Assembly (NCBI GenBank): GCA_913774795.1
Contig: CAJYIL010000666.1
Span: forward strand, 1 to 7,233
Source of the DNA: Pseudobdellovibrionaceae bacterium
Lineage (GTDB): Bacteria > Bdellovibrionota > Bdellovibrionia > Bdellovibrionales > JAMPXM01
DNA: 7,233 nucleotides
Reading direction: 5' to 3'
The position numbers and the translations under genes are program-made. The notes under the pieces were generated by a model. That model was not told the origin of the DNA, searched no databases, and saw nothing but the letters and a program-made list of their open reading frames with translations. Below, piece by piece: positions 1-6,270 of this stretch (the stretch's first letter is position 1; the number at the start of each line of letters is the position of its first letter).

Positions 1-714
1 TTACTCCTCCGCAAGAAACGCGAAGGCTGGCTGTTTTGGGGATCGCTCGCAGCCGTCGTTCTCGTGGGCGCTTCGATTCTTACGACTTTCACGCGTGGGG
101 CTTGGATCGCGGTCGCGGCTGCCGCACTGGTGATGGCTTGGGTGGCCGCCCCACGGCTTGCGAGCTACATTGCGATTGGAGGAACGGCAGTCGCTGCAGC
201 ACTAGCCCTTACCTTCGAGACCGTTCGCACTCGGCTCTTCCAAATCGTCGACCCAAATCACTTTAGCAATAATGAACGGCTCTTCTTGTGGCGCGCTAAC
301 TGGGAAATGTTCAAAGACTACCCGATTCTTGGACTTGGGTATTCCGAAAACGAAAATCGCGCAGGCGAGTACGTCGCACGATTGGGCAAACCAGATGCAT
401 TTACAGGGCACGCGCATAACAACTACCTTCAATTCTTAAGCGGCACTGGGCTGAGCGGTCTTTTGACTTATCTGTTCATCATCGGATTTATGATTTGGAT
501 TACGTACAGGCTCTGGAAGCATCTTCCTGAAAGCGCCTTGTGGCCACGCGCGATTGCGCTTGGCGCTTTAGGCGCTCAAGTCCTCCTCCACGTGGGAGGA
601 TTGACCGAGTGCAATTTCAAAGCAGGCGCGACCAATCATAACTTTATGATGGTTTGGGCTCTGGCCATTGCTTTCTCGTACCGGCAGCTGCGACACAAAG
701 ATCCCTCGTTATGA
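1..714 (+). CDS. O-antigen ligase/polymerase family protein (Wzy_C/WaaL-like), C-terminal part, 5' end outside window
   Basis: The reading frame is open from base 1 and ends at TGA 712-714, giving 237 codons of a gene that begins upstream; the GTG at 64 is internal. It is an inner-membrane protein that would join or polymerise lipid-linked oligosaccharides on the periplasmic face. Visible signatures of the Wzy_C family are TRGAW (visible residues 31-35), then NERLFLWRANWEMFKDYPIL and GLGY before a periplasmic loop, then HAHNNYLQFL (from residue 137) followed by GLSGLL and a membrane segment. A late GLTECNF stretch (around 200) also fits O-antigen ligase-like proteins. In characterised WaaL ligases an Arg and a His in comparable positions are essential; R32 and H137/H139 are the candidates here (inference). 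Sequence alone does not separate a polymerase (Wzy), a lipid A-core ligase (WaaL) or a protein O-oligosaccharyltransferase. The stop overlaps the next start, so the two are probably co-transcribed. Family call is firm; exact role is not. Confidence 0.88.
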   Translation, partial: LLLRKKREGWLFWGSLAAVVLVGASILTTFTRGAWIAVAAAALVMAWVAAPRLASYIAIGGTAVAAALALTFETVRTRLFQIVDPNHFSNNERLFLWRANWEMFKDYPILGLGYSENENRAGEYVARLGKPDAFTGHAHNNYLQFLSGTGLSGLLTYLFIIGFMIWITYRLWKHLPESALWPRAIALGALGAQVLLHVGGLTECNFKAGATNHNFMMVWALAIAFSYRQLRHKDPSL

Positions 715-1814
715 GACACGATCAACCAACGAGGGTTGAGTTTGCAAATCTACTGCGCGGCATGGCCGCGCTTGGAGTGATGTGTTCCCATTACATCGCT
801 GTTTTCTGGTACAGACCCGACGTTATCGCGACCTTTTTAAAGATTCCGGCCTTCACGACAGAGGGAACGTTCTTTCGTAAAGTCTCCGAAATTTGGGTAA
901 CCTTCAGCCCGCTGGATACAGGGCCATTAGGAGTGTCCGTTTTCTTTCTTATCAGCGGATTCGTACTCCCCTTCTCTATCGAGAAACTGGATCGCAAACG
1001 GTTCTTCTTGAATCGGTTGTTACGCATTTATCCAACCTACATCGCAGGTTTTGCTGTGAGTTCAGCCGCAGTCTTTTTTATCGACCGATACTTCGGCATG
1101 CCTATCGGCTATTCGCAGAAAGACCTTATTGCCCACGCCGTTCCAGGCTTAAGAGAGATTTTTAACACACCAAATATCGACGGGGTTGTCTGGACTCTCG
1201 AAATCGAACTCAAGTTTTACTCTATTTGGCTTGTTTTCGGCCGGAGAGTGGCTACCGCACCGCTAGTAATTGCGACGGTGGCCGTACTTTTAGCTCTGCA
1301 ACTTTCGCTCAGCCGAACATTTCAGAGCAGTTATTGGCTTGGCCTCGTGAGCTATTCGATTCCTTACCTCATTTACTTCTTCATTGGCACCTGGGCTCAC
1401 ATTCACTACAAAAAACGGCTCTCAACGCTCGCACTCTTGTCGGGCATTCTTATTATATTTGGAGCCACGATCACTGCTCGTTTACTTGGCCCCGAAGCTC
1501 AATCAGCGCGAGTCTTGATAAACTACGCCATCGGTCTACTGATATTTTTCTCGTTCTACCGCTATCCGCAGCCGCTCAACAAAATGGCTCGCTGGCTCGA
1601 ACCTTTAGCGCAGGTTAGCTATCCGCTCTATGCAGTTCATAGCGTGCTTGGTTACGTCATTCTCAGACTTTTGCTCGACGCCGGACTGCCGATCGTTGGC
1701 GTTCCCTTGGCGTTCGGGATCGCGATCGCGTTCGCTTTCGTTCTTCACAGCTGTGTTGAGAAGACGAGTTTGAAGCTGGCTCATCGACTAACGAGACCAT
1801 CTTCAAAACGATAA
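711..1814 (+). CDS. Acyltransferase family 3 membrane protein (OafA-like sugar O-acyltransferase)
   Basis: A 367-residue polytopic membrane protein of the acyltransferase-3 family, whose members move acyl groups (often acetyl) across the inner membrane onto extracytoplasmic sugars such as O-antigen units. The start chosen is ATG 711, inside ATGA with the upstream stop. An earlier in-frame start at 654 would add 19 residues lying out of frame over the Wzy gene, and those residues do not resemble the family. Residue R16 followed by ten residues and H27 is the R-X10-H motif of the first membrane helix in OafA-type enzymes. GVSVFFLISGFVL (74-86), the RLLR motif (102-105) followed by IYP, DGVVWTLEIELKFY (157-170) and SYPLYAVH near the C-terminus are all typical. 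About ten membrane segments are apparent. There is no C-terminal SGNH domain, so this is the single-domain form. Only a weak purine stretch precedes the start, which suggests translational coupling. The acyl group and sugar acceptor cannot be read from sequence. Confidence 0.9.
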   Translation: MRHDQPTRVEFANLLRGMAALGVMCSHYIAVFWYRPDVIATFLKIPAFTTEGTFFRKVSEIWVTFSPLDTGPLGVSVFFLISGFVLPFSIEKLDRKRFFLNRLLRIYPTYIAGFAVSSAAVFFIDRYFGMPIGYSQKDLIAHAVPGLREIFNTPNIDGVVWTLEIELKFYSIWLVFGRRVATAPLVIATVAVLLALQLSLSRTFQSSYWLGLVSYSIPYLIYFFIGTWAHIHYKKRLSTLALLSGILIIFGATITARLLGPEAQSARVLINYAIGLLIFFSFYRYPQPLNKMARWLEPLAQVSYPLYAVHSVLGYVILRLLLDAGLPIVGVPLAFGIAIAFAFVLHSCVEKTSLKLAHRLTRPSSKR

Positions 1815-1972
1815 ACGAGTTAGGCATTCTCTGCTTGAGCCCGCCGGAGTTAGTTACCATCCATATTTTCTTTCCGATGTTTGCCGTCGGCCAGCTCAGG
1901 TTCATAACCAGTTTCTTCGAATGGCCCGCAATCCAAGCGAATACCTAACGAAGCTTCCTATGAATGTTTGGA
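1815..1972. other. Convergent intergenic gap without a recognisable terminator
   Basis: This 158-base gap lies between the 3' ends of the acyltransferase gene (+) and the GT-C gene (-). I see no convincing gene in it. A small hairpin with a six-pair stem (1874-1879 with 1885-1890) is present, but the neighbouring T-rich stretch lies 5' of it on the plus strand, and neither strand has a T-run after the stem. Both transcripts therefore lack a standard intrinsic terminator here. Rho-dependent ending or transcript collision is possible (inference). Confidence 0.6.
1819..1949. repeat. Weak nested inverted repeats in the convergent gap
   Basis: GTTAGGCATTC at 1819-1829 is matched in inverted orientation by GAATACCTAAC at 1939-1949, with 10 of 11 positions pairing. 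Nested inside are CTTGAGC 1834-1840 with GCTCAGG 1894-1900 (one G-T pair) and a small hairpin at 1874-1890. This could fold as an RNA or be a remnant of a short element. There are no flanking target duplications that I can see, and chance is a real possibility. Confidence 0.25.
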
Positions 1973-3313
1973 CTACAGCTCCAGTTTCATATTCTCCGTG
2001 ATCTGGCGATGCACAAACTCGGATAGGCAGAGTGCGGTCACCAAATAGATGAATAACGCAATCTTCGCGCGAACATTCGGGCTTCGGAAGAAAGAGTTCA
2101 CGGCGACCGGGATGAAGAACGAGAACAGAGTTAAAAGCGGAAGGCCAAACCGACCTTCGAGTGCCGTCATCGCATAAAGACCGATGCAAGGTAAGACAAA
2201 AAACATCGACAACAGAAGAGTCTGCGTTTCTAGAGGGGTACGATTTACATTTCTCCATGTCCACCATGTCCCCAGGAATCCCATAAAAAGAAAAATGTGA
2301 TTAAGGACGCTTAGCGGAAAGCGGTACCAAGGATTCATGTTCGAGTTGTATGGAAGCGGTAGGTCCTGATCGAAAAGATTAAAAACTTTTATCGCGATAG
2401 TCGCCACCCCTTCGATCGGATGAGCTGAATACCACGTCATATTCAGAAAGGGACGTTGAATGTCTTCGTCGTTTGCGAACGGATTTCTGTAGAACTCGGG
2501 TACCCCCGTACCACCTTCGAATCGAGTTGCGTACTTTATAACTTTAATTCCCCATGACAGCTGCGCGCTCCCTAAAGACTTCGCCAGCAGCGGAGTTGGC
2601 CTGTCATAGAATTTAATGTTGTTGATTAGCTGTGGGAGCGTCATCGCGGCCGTGGAAGCTATAACCATGATCGCAAAGAGAAGCGTTCGACCTATCGGCT
2701 CGCTTCGCTTGATGATCCTAAGAGCCAGGACCAAGGCACACGGAGCTAGTAAAAAGATGTTTGCCGATCGAGTCATAATCGCCGCGCCGACTGCGAGACC
2801 GATCAAGAGAGCTCGCCGATAAGAAATTAGATTGTGAATGAGGTCGTCCCGCATGAGGACGAAGCTTAGAAGAATGAAAACGATTGAAAACGTCTCGGTC
2901 AAAATCTGAGCGACGTAGACTAGGTTCCAGATATTAAGCAGCAAAACGGAAAACAACGTCACGCTAAAGATTTTCTCCTTCGTTGCTACGAACCAGCAAA
3001 CGGCTGCATAGCTTGCAAACTGAAGAATGATAAACGCGGCTCGAACTCCATCAGTTTTTAGAAAAGGCATCAGCAAGCGTATGGATGCAATGATTGAAGG
3101 AACCATATATGTCCGGAGATCGCCGTATATCCATTTCGAAATCAGACCGTTTTTTGCGATATCGATCGCACCATCAAAGTAGGCATTCTCGTCGGAAATG
3201 AGACCACGAGACCAGTGCGCCGAACCTTTTCCGACAACGAAGAGGCCGGCTATGATAATTGCGAGCCAGCGTGCGCGATTACGCTGAGCGCTCAAGACGA
3301 TATTTTTAATCAC
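1973..3313 (-). CDS. GT-C fold glycosyltransferase, ArnT/PMT-like integral membrane protein
   Basis: A 446-residue membrane protein with roughly ten to twelve hydrophobic segments. GT-C enzymes of this kind take a sugar from a polyprenyl-phosphate carrier and attach it to an acceptor on the periplasmic face. After a first membrane helix (about 16-30) comes the loop sequence ISDENAYFDGA, with D41, E42 and Y45; an acidic pair here is the hallmark of the dolichyl-phosphate-mannose mannosyltransferase/ArnT group. It is followed by an RTYMVPSIIA stretch and, late in the protein, EGRFGLPLL (E386, R388), resembling the conserved E-x-R-[FY]-x-x-P element of related enzymes. The start is GTG 3313, supported by AAGGA at 3325-3321 on the same strand, seven bases upstream. 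It stands alone on its strand, divergent from the GT2 gene at 3400 and convergent with the acyltransferase gene. The divergent GT2 is the obvious source of lipid-linked donor (inference). Donor and acceptor are unknown. Confidence 0.75.
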   Translation of the reverse strand: MIKNIVLSAQRNRARWLAIIIAGLFVVGKGSAHWSRGLISDENAYFDGAIDIAKNGLISKWIYGDLRTYMVPSIIASIRLLMPFLKTDGVRAAFIILQFASYAAVCWFVATKEKIFSVTLFSVLLLNIWNLVYVAQILTETFSIVFILLSFVLMRDDLIHNLISYRRALLIGLAVGAAIMTRSANIFLLAPCALVLALRIIKRSEPIGRTLLFAIMVIASTAAMTLPQLINNIKFYDRPTPLLAKSLGSAQLSWGIKVIKYATRFEGGTGVPEFYRNPFANDEDIQRPFLNMTWYSAHPIEGVATIAIKVFNLFDQDLPLPYNSNMNPWYRFPLSVLNHIFLFMGFLGTWWTWRNVNRTPLETQTLLLSMFFVLPCIGLYAMTALEGRFGLPLLTLFSFFIPVAVNSFFRSPNVRAKIALFIYLVTALCLSEFVHRQITENMKLEL

Positions 3314-3399
3314 CGCAGTATCCTTATATGAGTGCCTTCTGACGGCAACGGCTTTTCATAAGAGTTGGTGACGGGCTCAAAATAAGGTAAACATGCCAG
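3314..3399. promoter_or_regulatory. Divergent intergenic region, presumed back-to-back promoters
   Basis: These 86 bases separate the divergent starts at 3313 (-) and 3400 (+), so the promoters for both directions should lie here or inside the neighbouring 5' ends. On the minus strand a TATAAG hexamer (3331-3326) sits just upstream of the GT-C start, but it overlaps the ribosome binding site and has no good -35 partner. On the plus strand I find no pair of hexamers at normal spacing that I would defend. No clear operator palindrome is visible. Confidence 0.4.
3321..3325 (-). promoter_or_regulatory. Ribosome binding site supporting the GTG start of the GT-C gene
   Basis: On the minus strand this reads AAGGA, a good Shine-Dalgarno match, with seven bases between it and the GTG whose first base is 3313. 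It is the main reason for choosing this non-ATG start. Confidence 0.6.
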
Positions 3400-3413
3400 G
3401 TGAACTCATCTGA
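3393..3413 (+). other. Six-codon upstream ORF overlapping the GT2 start
   Basis: ATG 3393 follows AAGG (3384-3387) at five bases and opens a frame for six residues (MPGELI) ending at TGA 3411-3413. It is out of frame with the GT2 gene, whose GTG at 3400 lies inside it. It may be a translational leader, a trace of a one-base change that took the original ATG out of frame, or chance. Translation is not demonstrated. Confidence 0.3.
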
Positions 3414-4134
3414 CTTTGACATCATTCTGCCTTGCTACAATCCCCTTGCTGGTTGGCAGGAGACCGTCGTCGACTCATACCGTTCGCTAACAGGCAGATT
3501 TCCGAACAAACGAATCAAATTGATTATTGTAAACGACGGGACGACGAAATTGACTTGGACCGACGGGATAAACGAACTCCGGCGGGAGCTCCCGAACGCA
3601 TTGATTATCGAAAGCCCTGAAAACCGCGGCAAGGGTCACGCCTTACGTGTGGGCGCTTCACAGTCCACCGCATCTTATTGTTTATTTACGGATATCGACT
3701 TCCCTTACACGGAAGCTAGCCTAGCATCGATCGCTCAAATGTTGGAGGCCGGCGCCGCGGATATCGTGATCGGACAGCGACCAGAAAGTTATTACGCCAG
3801 CGTTCCGCTCCCGAGACTTCTTTTGTCAAAAGCCTTTCGGGCGTTTTTGAGACTCGTCTACGGTTTGAAATTTCGCGATTCGCAATGTGGCTTGAAAGGC
3901 TTTAATTCGCGAGGGCGGGCTGTTCTTCTTTCCACAGAAACAAATCGATATCTAGTAGATCTCGAGTTCCTACTTCTTGCGGCATCGCAGAAGCTTGCCA
4001 TAGATGCCCAGGCTGTCACGCTTCGCGAAGGCATTGTCTTCTCAAAACTTGGGATCGCAGCGATCGCGAAAGAGATTACCTCTTTGATCACCATACTTTA
4101 CCGAGTGCTACTAGTCCGAAAAGAGCTCGCATGA
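3400..4134 (+). CDS. Family 2 glycosyltransferase, polyprenyl-phosphate sugar synthase-like (Alg5/DPM1-like)
   Basis: A 244-residue cytoplasmic or membrane-associated GT-A glycosyltransferase. It probably transfers a hexose from a nucleotide sugar to undecaprenyl phosphate, giving a lipid-linked donor for GT-C enzymes (inference). Motifs in order: IILPCYNP (8-15) opening the Rossmann-like core; IVNDGT (43-48), matching the usual V-D-D-G-S nucleotide-binding segment with Asn and Thr replacements; ENRGKGHALRVG (74-85), typical of the dolichyl-phosphate glucosyl/mannosyltransferase group; D98-I-D100 as the metal-binding DXD; and RDSQCGLKGF (159-168), typical of the same group. It ends with a hydrophobic, possibly amphipathic stretch but no clear pair of membrane helices, unlike the GtrB-like gene at the right edge. 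GTG 3400 is the only plausible start, because an in-frame TAA lies at 3388-3390. The nearest Shine-Dalgarno match (3384-3387) is twelve bases away, which is long. It overlaps the next gene by ATGA. Confidence 0.85.
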   Translation: MNSSDFDIILPCYNPLAGWQETVVDSYRSLTGRFPNKRIKLIIVNDGTTKLTWTDGINELRRELPNALIIESPENRGKGHALRVGASQSTASYCLFTDIDFPYTEASLASIAQMLEAGAADIVIGQRPESYYASVPLPRLLLSKAFRAFLRLVYGLKFRDSQCGLKGFNSRGRAVLLSTETNRYLVDLEFLLLAASQKLAIDAQAVTLREGIVFSKLGIAAIAKEITSLITILYRVLLVRKELA

Positions 4135-5798
4135 CAGCGCGCCGAGAATTTGTCTTCGCGATATTTGCTTTCGTTATCATGACGCTCATTGTGTTTGCGC
4201 AGATGCCTCATGCATTCATCAATATTTCTACGATGGCATACGGTACGTCCGATGACGGGCTCAAAACTTATTTCACGTACCTTTACCATCTTAAATATGA
4301 CGAAAGTTTTTTGCACTTCGGCGGGATGAATTATCCGTTCGGAGAGCATATCGTGTTCACCGACAATCAACCGGCACTCGCGGTGCCGATGATGGCAGCA
4401 GTGAACGCTGGCCTACCCATTTCGGCCGCTCTCACCGTTTTCAATGCTCTTATTTTGTTCGCACTTTTACTAACGGCACCGATCGTTTACTACCTAGCTC
4501 GTCACTTCAAAATCGACAGAGTACCTTCACTTATCCTTGCCGTAATTCTTGCGTTGTTTTCGCCTCAAATAATCAGGATGCCCGGTCATGAAGGTCTCGC
4601 GCATGTCTCGTTTCTCCCGTTGATATGGTTGCTCGCTCTCAAATTTTTCGAGCGACCTACCTTGAAGATGAGTTTTACGATCGCCGCTATTCTCCTTTTC
4701 TTCGCCGGTATACATCCTTACAATTTGATCATCGCGGTAGCTCTGATTTCCGGCCTCTGGATGTTTTCCTTCCGAAAAGCTGCGACCTACCATTATCTGA
4801 TTCAGGCAATCGCTCCGCTCGCGCTCTATGGAGCTTGGGCCCGCTTGAGTGATCCAGTTCGCGACCGGGTACTCCCGCAAACTTCAGCTTTTTACTACCG
4901 CGCGTATTTTGAAAGCGTCTTTCTGCCTTACGAGGGTTCACCTTTTCGCCCACTGATCGACCGAGTTGCTCATCTCCATCAAGAGCTTCCCATTGAGTCA
5001 ATCGCCTATGTCGGGCTTGTCGGATGCGCGACACTCGTCTGGCTCATCTTCCGCTTCCTTCGAAAAGCATTCGAAACGCGAAGCATAGGGCCAGTGAATC
5101 CCTCTCTCGCTGCTGCCATCCTGATTCTTCTTTATTCATTCGGTTACCCATGGAGATTGATTGGGGAAGACCTGTTTCGTCACCTCGGCCCTTTGTCGCA
5201 GTTCCGCGCCCTAGGTCGCTTCGCTTGGGTCTTTTTCTGGATCTATGGAATTTTCGCGTTCGAGATCATCACGAGACAAAGACGCTGGGTCGTTATTGGT
5301 GCATTGTCTCTAACTGCCTTCGAGGCCTACAGCTGGTCTCATCCCATTTTTACCAACATCGAACGTGTCTCTCAGTCGCCTCCGGGAATCCAGATGAGCG
5401 ACGAGCTTGAAATCCTCGTCGCTCCTATCAACCTGAAGGAGTATCAGGCCTTTATTCCTCTGCCCTATTTTCAAGCTGGAAGTGAAGGCGTGATTCCGAA
5501 AGAAGTGCGAGAAAGAAACTTACCGAGAACGTTCGCTGATGCGATGGGTTTGGCCTACCAAACAGGACTCCCGATGGTCGCTCAATCACTGAGCCGCACC
5601 TCAATTACCCAATCAGAAAAGATTTTTGGTTTTCTCACAGGGAACCGAGCTGGTCTTCGAAAGGATCTCCCGAACTCACTACCTCTGCTTCTTGTCGTAG
5701 GTCCCGAGCCTAAAATGGAATTTGAAAGGAAACTGATTGAGTCCGCGGAACTTGTCGCAAAGTCAGAAAACTATCAGCTCTACAGACTCACACCTTAA
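4131..5798 (+). CDS. Uncharacterised polytopic membrane protein, possible GT-C-type glycosyltransferase
   Basis: A 555-residue protein whose family I cannot name. About ten hydrophobic segments fill roughly the first 420 residues, and a mostly soluble C-terminal domain of about 130 residues follows. After the first helix (7-23) there is a loop with GTSDDGLKTY, placing D41-D42 where GT-C enzymes carry catalytic acidic residues, and then MNYPFGEHIVFTDNQP (66-81). A further polar HEGLAH motif lies around 145-150. The C-terminal domain contains IPLPYFQAGSEG. The overall pattern resembles large uncharacterised membrane proteins in other polysaccharide loci (impression, not a search result). ATG 4131 lies inside the ATGA shared with the GT2 gene, so the two are probably translated together, suggesting that the GT2 makes its lipid-phosphate-sugar donor (inference). 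The 3' end overlaps the convergent acetyltransferase gene by four bases. It could instead be a transporter-like or YfhO-like protein. Confidence 0.75.
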   Translation: MTARREFVFAIFAFVIMTLIVFAQMPHAFINISTMAYGTSDDGLKTYFTYLYHLKYDESFLHFGGMNYPFGEHIVFTDNQPALAVPMMAAVNAGLPISAALTVFNALILFALLLTAPIVYYLARHFKIDRVPSLILAVILALFSPQIIRMPGHEGLAHVSFLPLIWLLALKFFERPTLKMSFTIAAILLFFAGIHPYNLIIAVALISGLWMFSFRKAATYHYLIQAIAPLALYGAWARLSDPVRDRVLPQTSAFYYRAYFESVFLPYEGSPFRPLIDRVAHLHQELPIESIAYVGLVGCATLVWLIFRFLRKAFETRSIGPVNPSLAAAILILLYSFGYPWRLIGEDLFRHLGPLSQFRALGRFAWVFFWIYGIFAFEIITRQRRWVVIGALSLTAFEAYSWSHPIFTNIERVSQSPPGIQMSDELEILVAPINLKEYQAFIPLPYFQAGSEGVIPKEVRERNLPRTFADAMGLAYQTGLPMVAQSLSRTSITQSEKIFGFLTGNRAGLRKDLPNSLPLLLVVGPEPKMEFERKLIESAELVAKSENYQLYRLTP

Positions 5799-6268
5799 TC
5801 TTCAGAGTAGCGGATAACTCGCGCTGGATTTCCGACTACAACTGCGCGATCCGGCACGTCTTTTGTGACAACCGCGCCGGCTCCGACCATCGCGCCTTTA
5901 CCAATCGTGAGACCGGGAAGAATCGTGCAGTTCGCGCCGAGTGAGGCACCTTCTTTCACGACTGTTCGAGGATAGCTCTCAAGATATTTTCGGCTGCGAG
6001 GGAATCGATAGTTCGTAAACGTCGCGTTCGGCCCGATGAAAACGTCGTCTTCGATCGTAATGCCGTCCCATATCTGAACTCCACACTTCAATGTAACGCG
6101 GTTTCCGATAACGACGTCGTTTTCCACGAAAACATGATCACAGATGTTGCAGTCGTCCCCCACGACCGCTTTCGGAAGAACATGCGCGAAAGCCCACACT
6201 CGCGTTCCCTTGCCAACTGATTGCGACTCGCAAAGCCCCATCGCATGAACGAAAAAATTTTTTTCCAT
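5795..6268 (-). CDS. Hexapeptide-repeat sugar N-acetyltransferase (FdtC/WlbB-like)
   Basis: A 157-residue left-handed beta-helix acyltransferase, expected to be a soluble cytoplasmic trimer using acetyl-CoA. Hexapeptide repeats run from about 18 to 82 (for example VVGDDC, NICDHV, VIGNRV, TIEDDV, FIGPNA) and resume at 107-150 (SLGANC, TILPGL, TIGKGA, MVGAGA, VVTKDV), ending in the usual GNPARVI. The KCGVQIWDGI and FIGPNATFTN segments and the FPRSRKY loop (89-95) are characteristic of enzymes that acetylate the 3-amino group of dTDP-3-amino-3,6-dideoxyhexoses. Its place two bases after the ketoisomerase stop supports that role. ATG 6268 is preceded by GAAAGG on its strand. The fourth and following codons sit in an A7T6 run. 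Residue 87 is Tyr where I would expect Asp after Thr-Asn. It ends at TAA 5797-5795, within a TTAA shared with the opposing gene. The epimer of the sugar cannot be told. Confidence 0.85.
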   Translation of the reverse strand: MEKNFFVHAMGLCESQSVGKGTRVWAFAHVLPKAVVGDDCNICDHVFVENDVVIGNRVTLKCGVQIWDGITIEDDVFIGPNATFTNYRFPRSRKYLESYPRTVVKEGASLGANCTILPGLTIGKGAMVGAGAVVTKDVPDRAVVVGNPARVIRYSED

Positions 6269-6270
6269 CG

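Noticed and set aside
654..710. Longer acyltransferase start at 654
   Set aside because: The extra 19 residues overlap the Wzy-type gene in another frame and do not resemble the family N-terminus; ATG 711 places R16 and H27 in the expected first helix.
1226..1618. 130-residue plus-strand open frame inside the acyltransferase gene
   Set aside because: Its translation has no recognisable domain, and the overlapping frame encodes conserved acyltransferase motifs.
1874..1890. Hairpin as an intrinsic terminator
   Set aside because: The stem is short and the T-rich stretch is on the 5' side for the plus strand; after the stem the minus strand has A-rich sequence, so no U-tract follows in either RNA.
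1902..2267. 121-residue minus-strand open frame within the GT-C gene
   Set aside because: It lies in a second frame of the same strand as the GT-C gene, shows no domain or start signal, and the GT-C frame has clear family motifs.
4527..5034. Minus-strand open frames opposite the 555-residue gene
   Set aside because: They are rich in charged residues, lack domains and ribosome binding sites, and look like shadows of the membrane-protein coding frame.
5024..5410. 128-residue plus-strand open frame
   Set aside because: It is a shadow of the 555-residue gene with no hydrophobic segments or motifs of its own.
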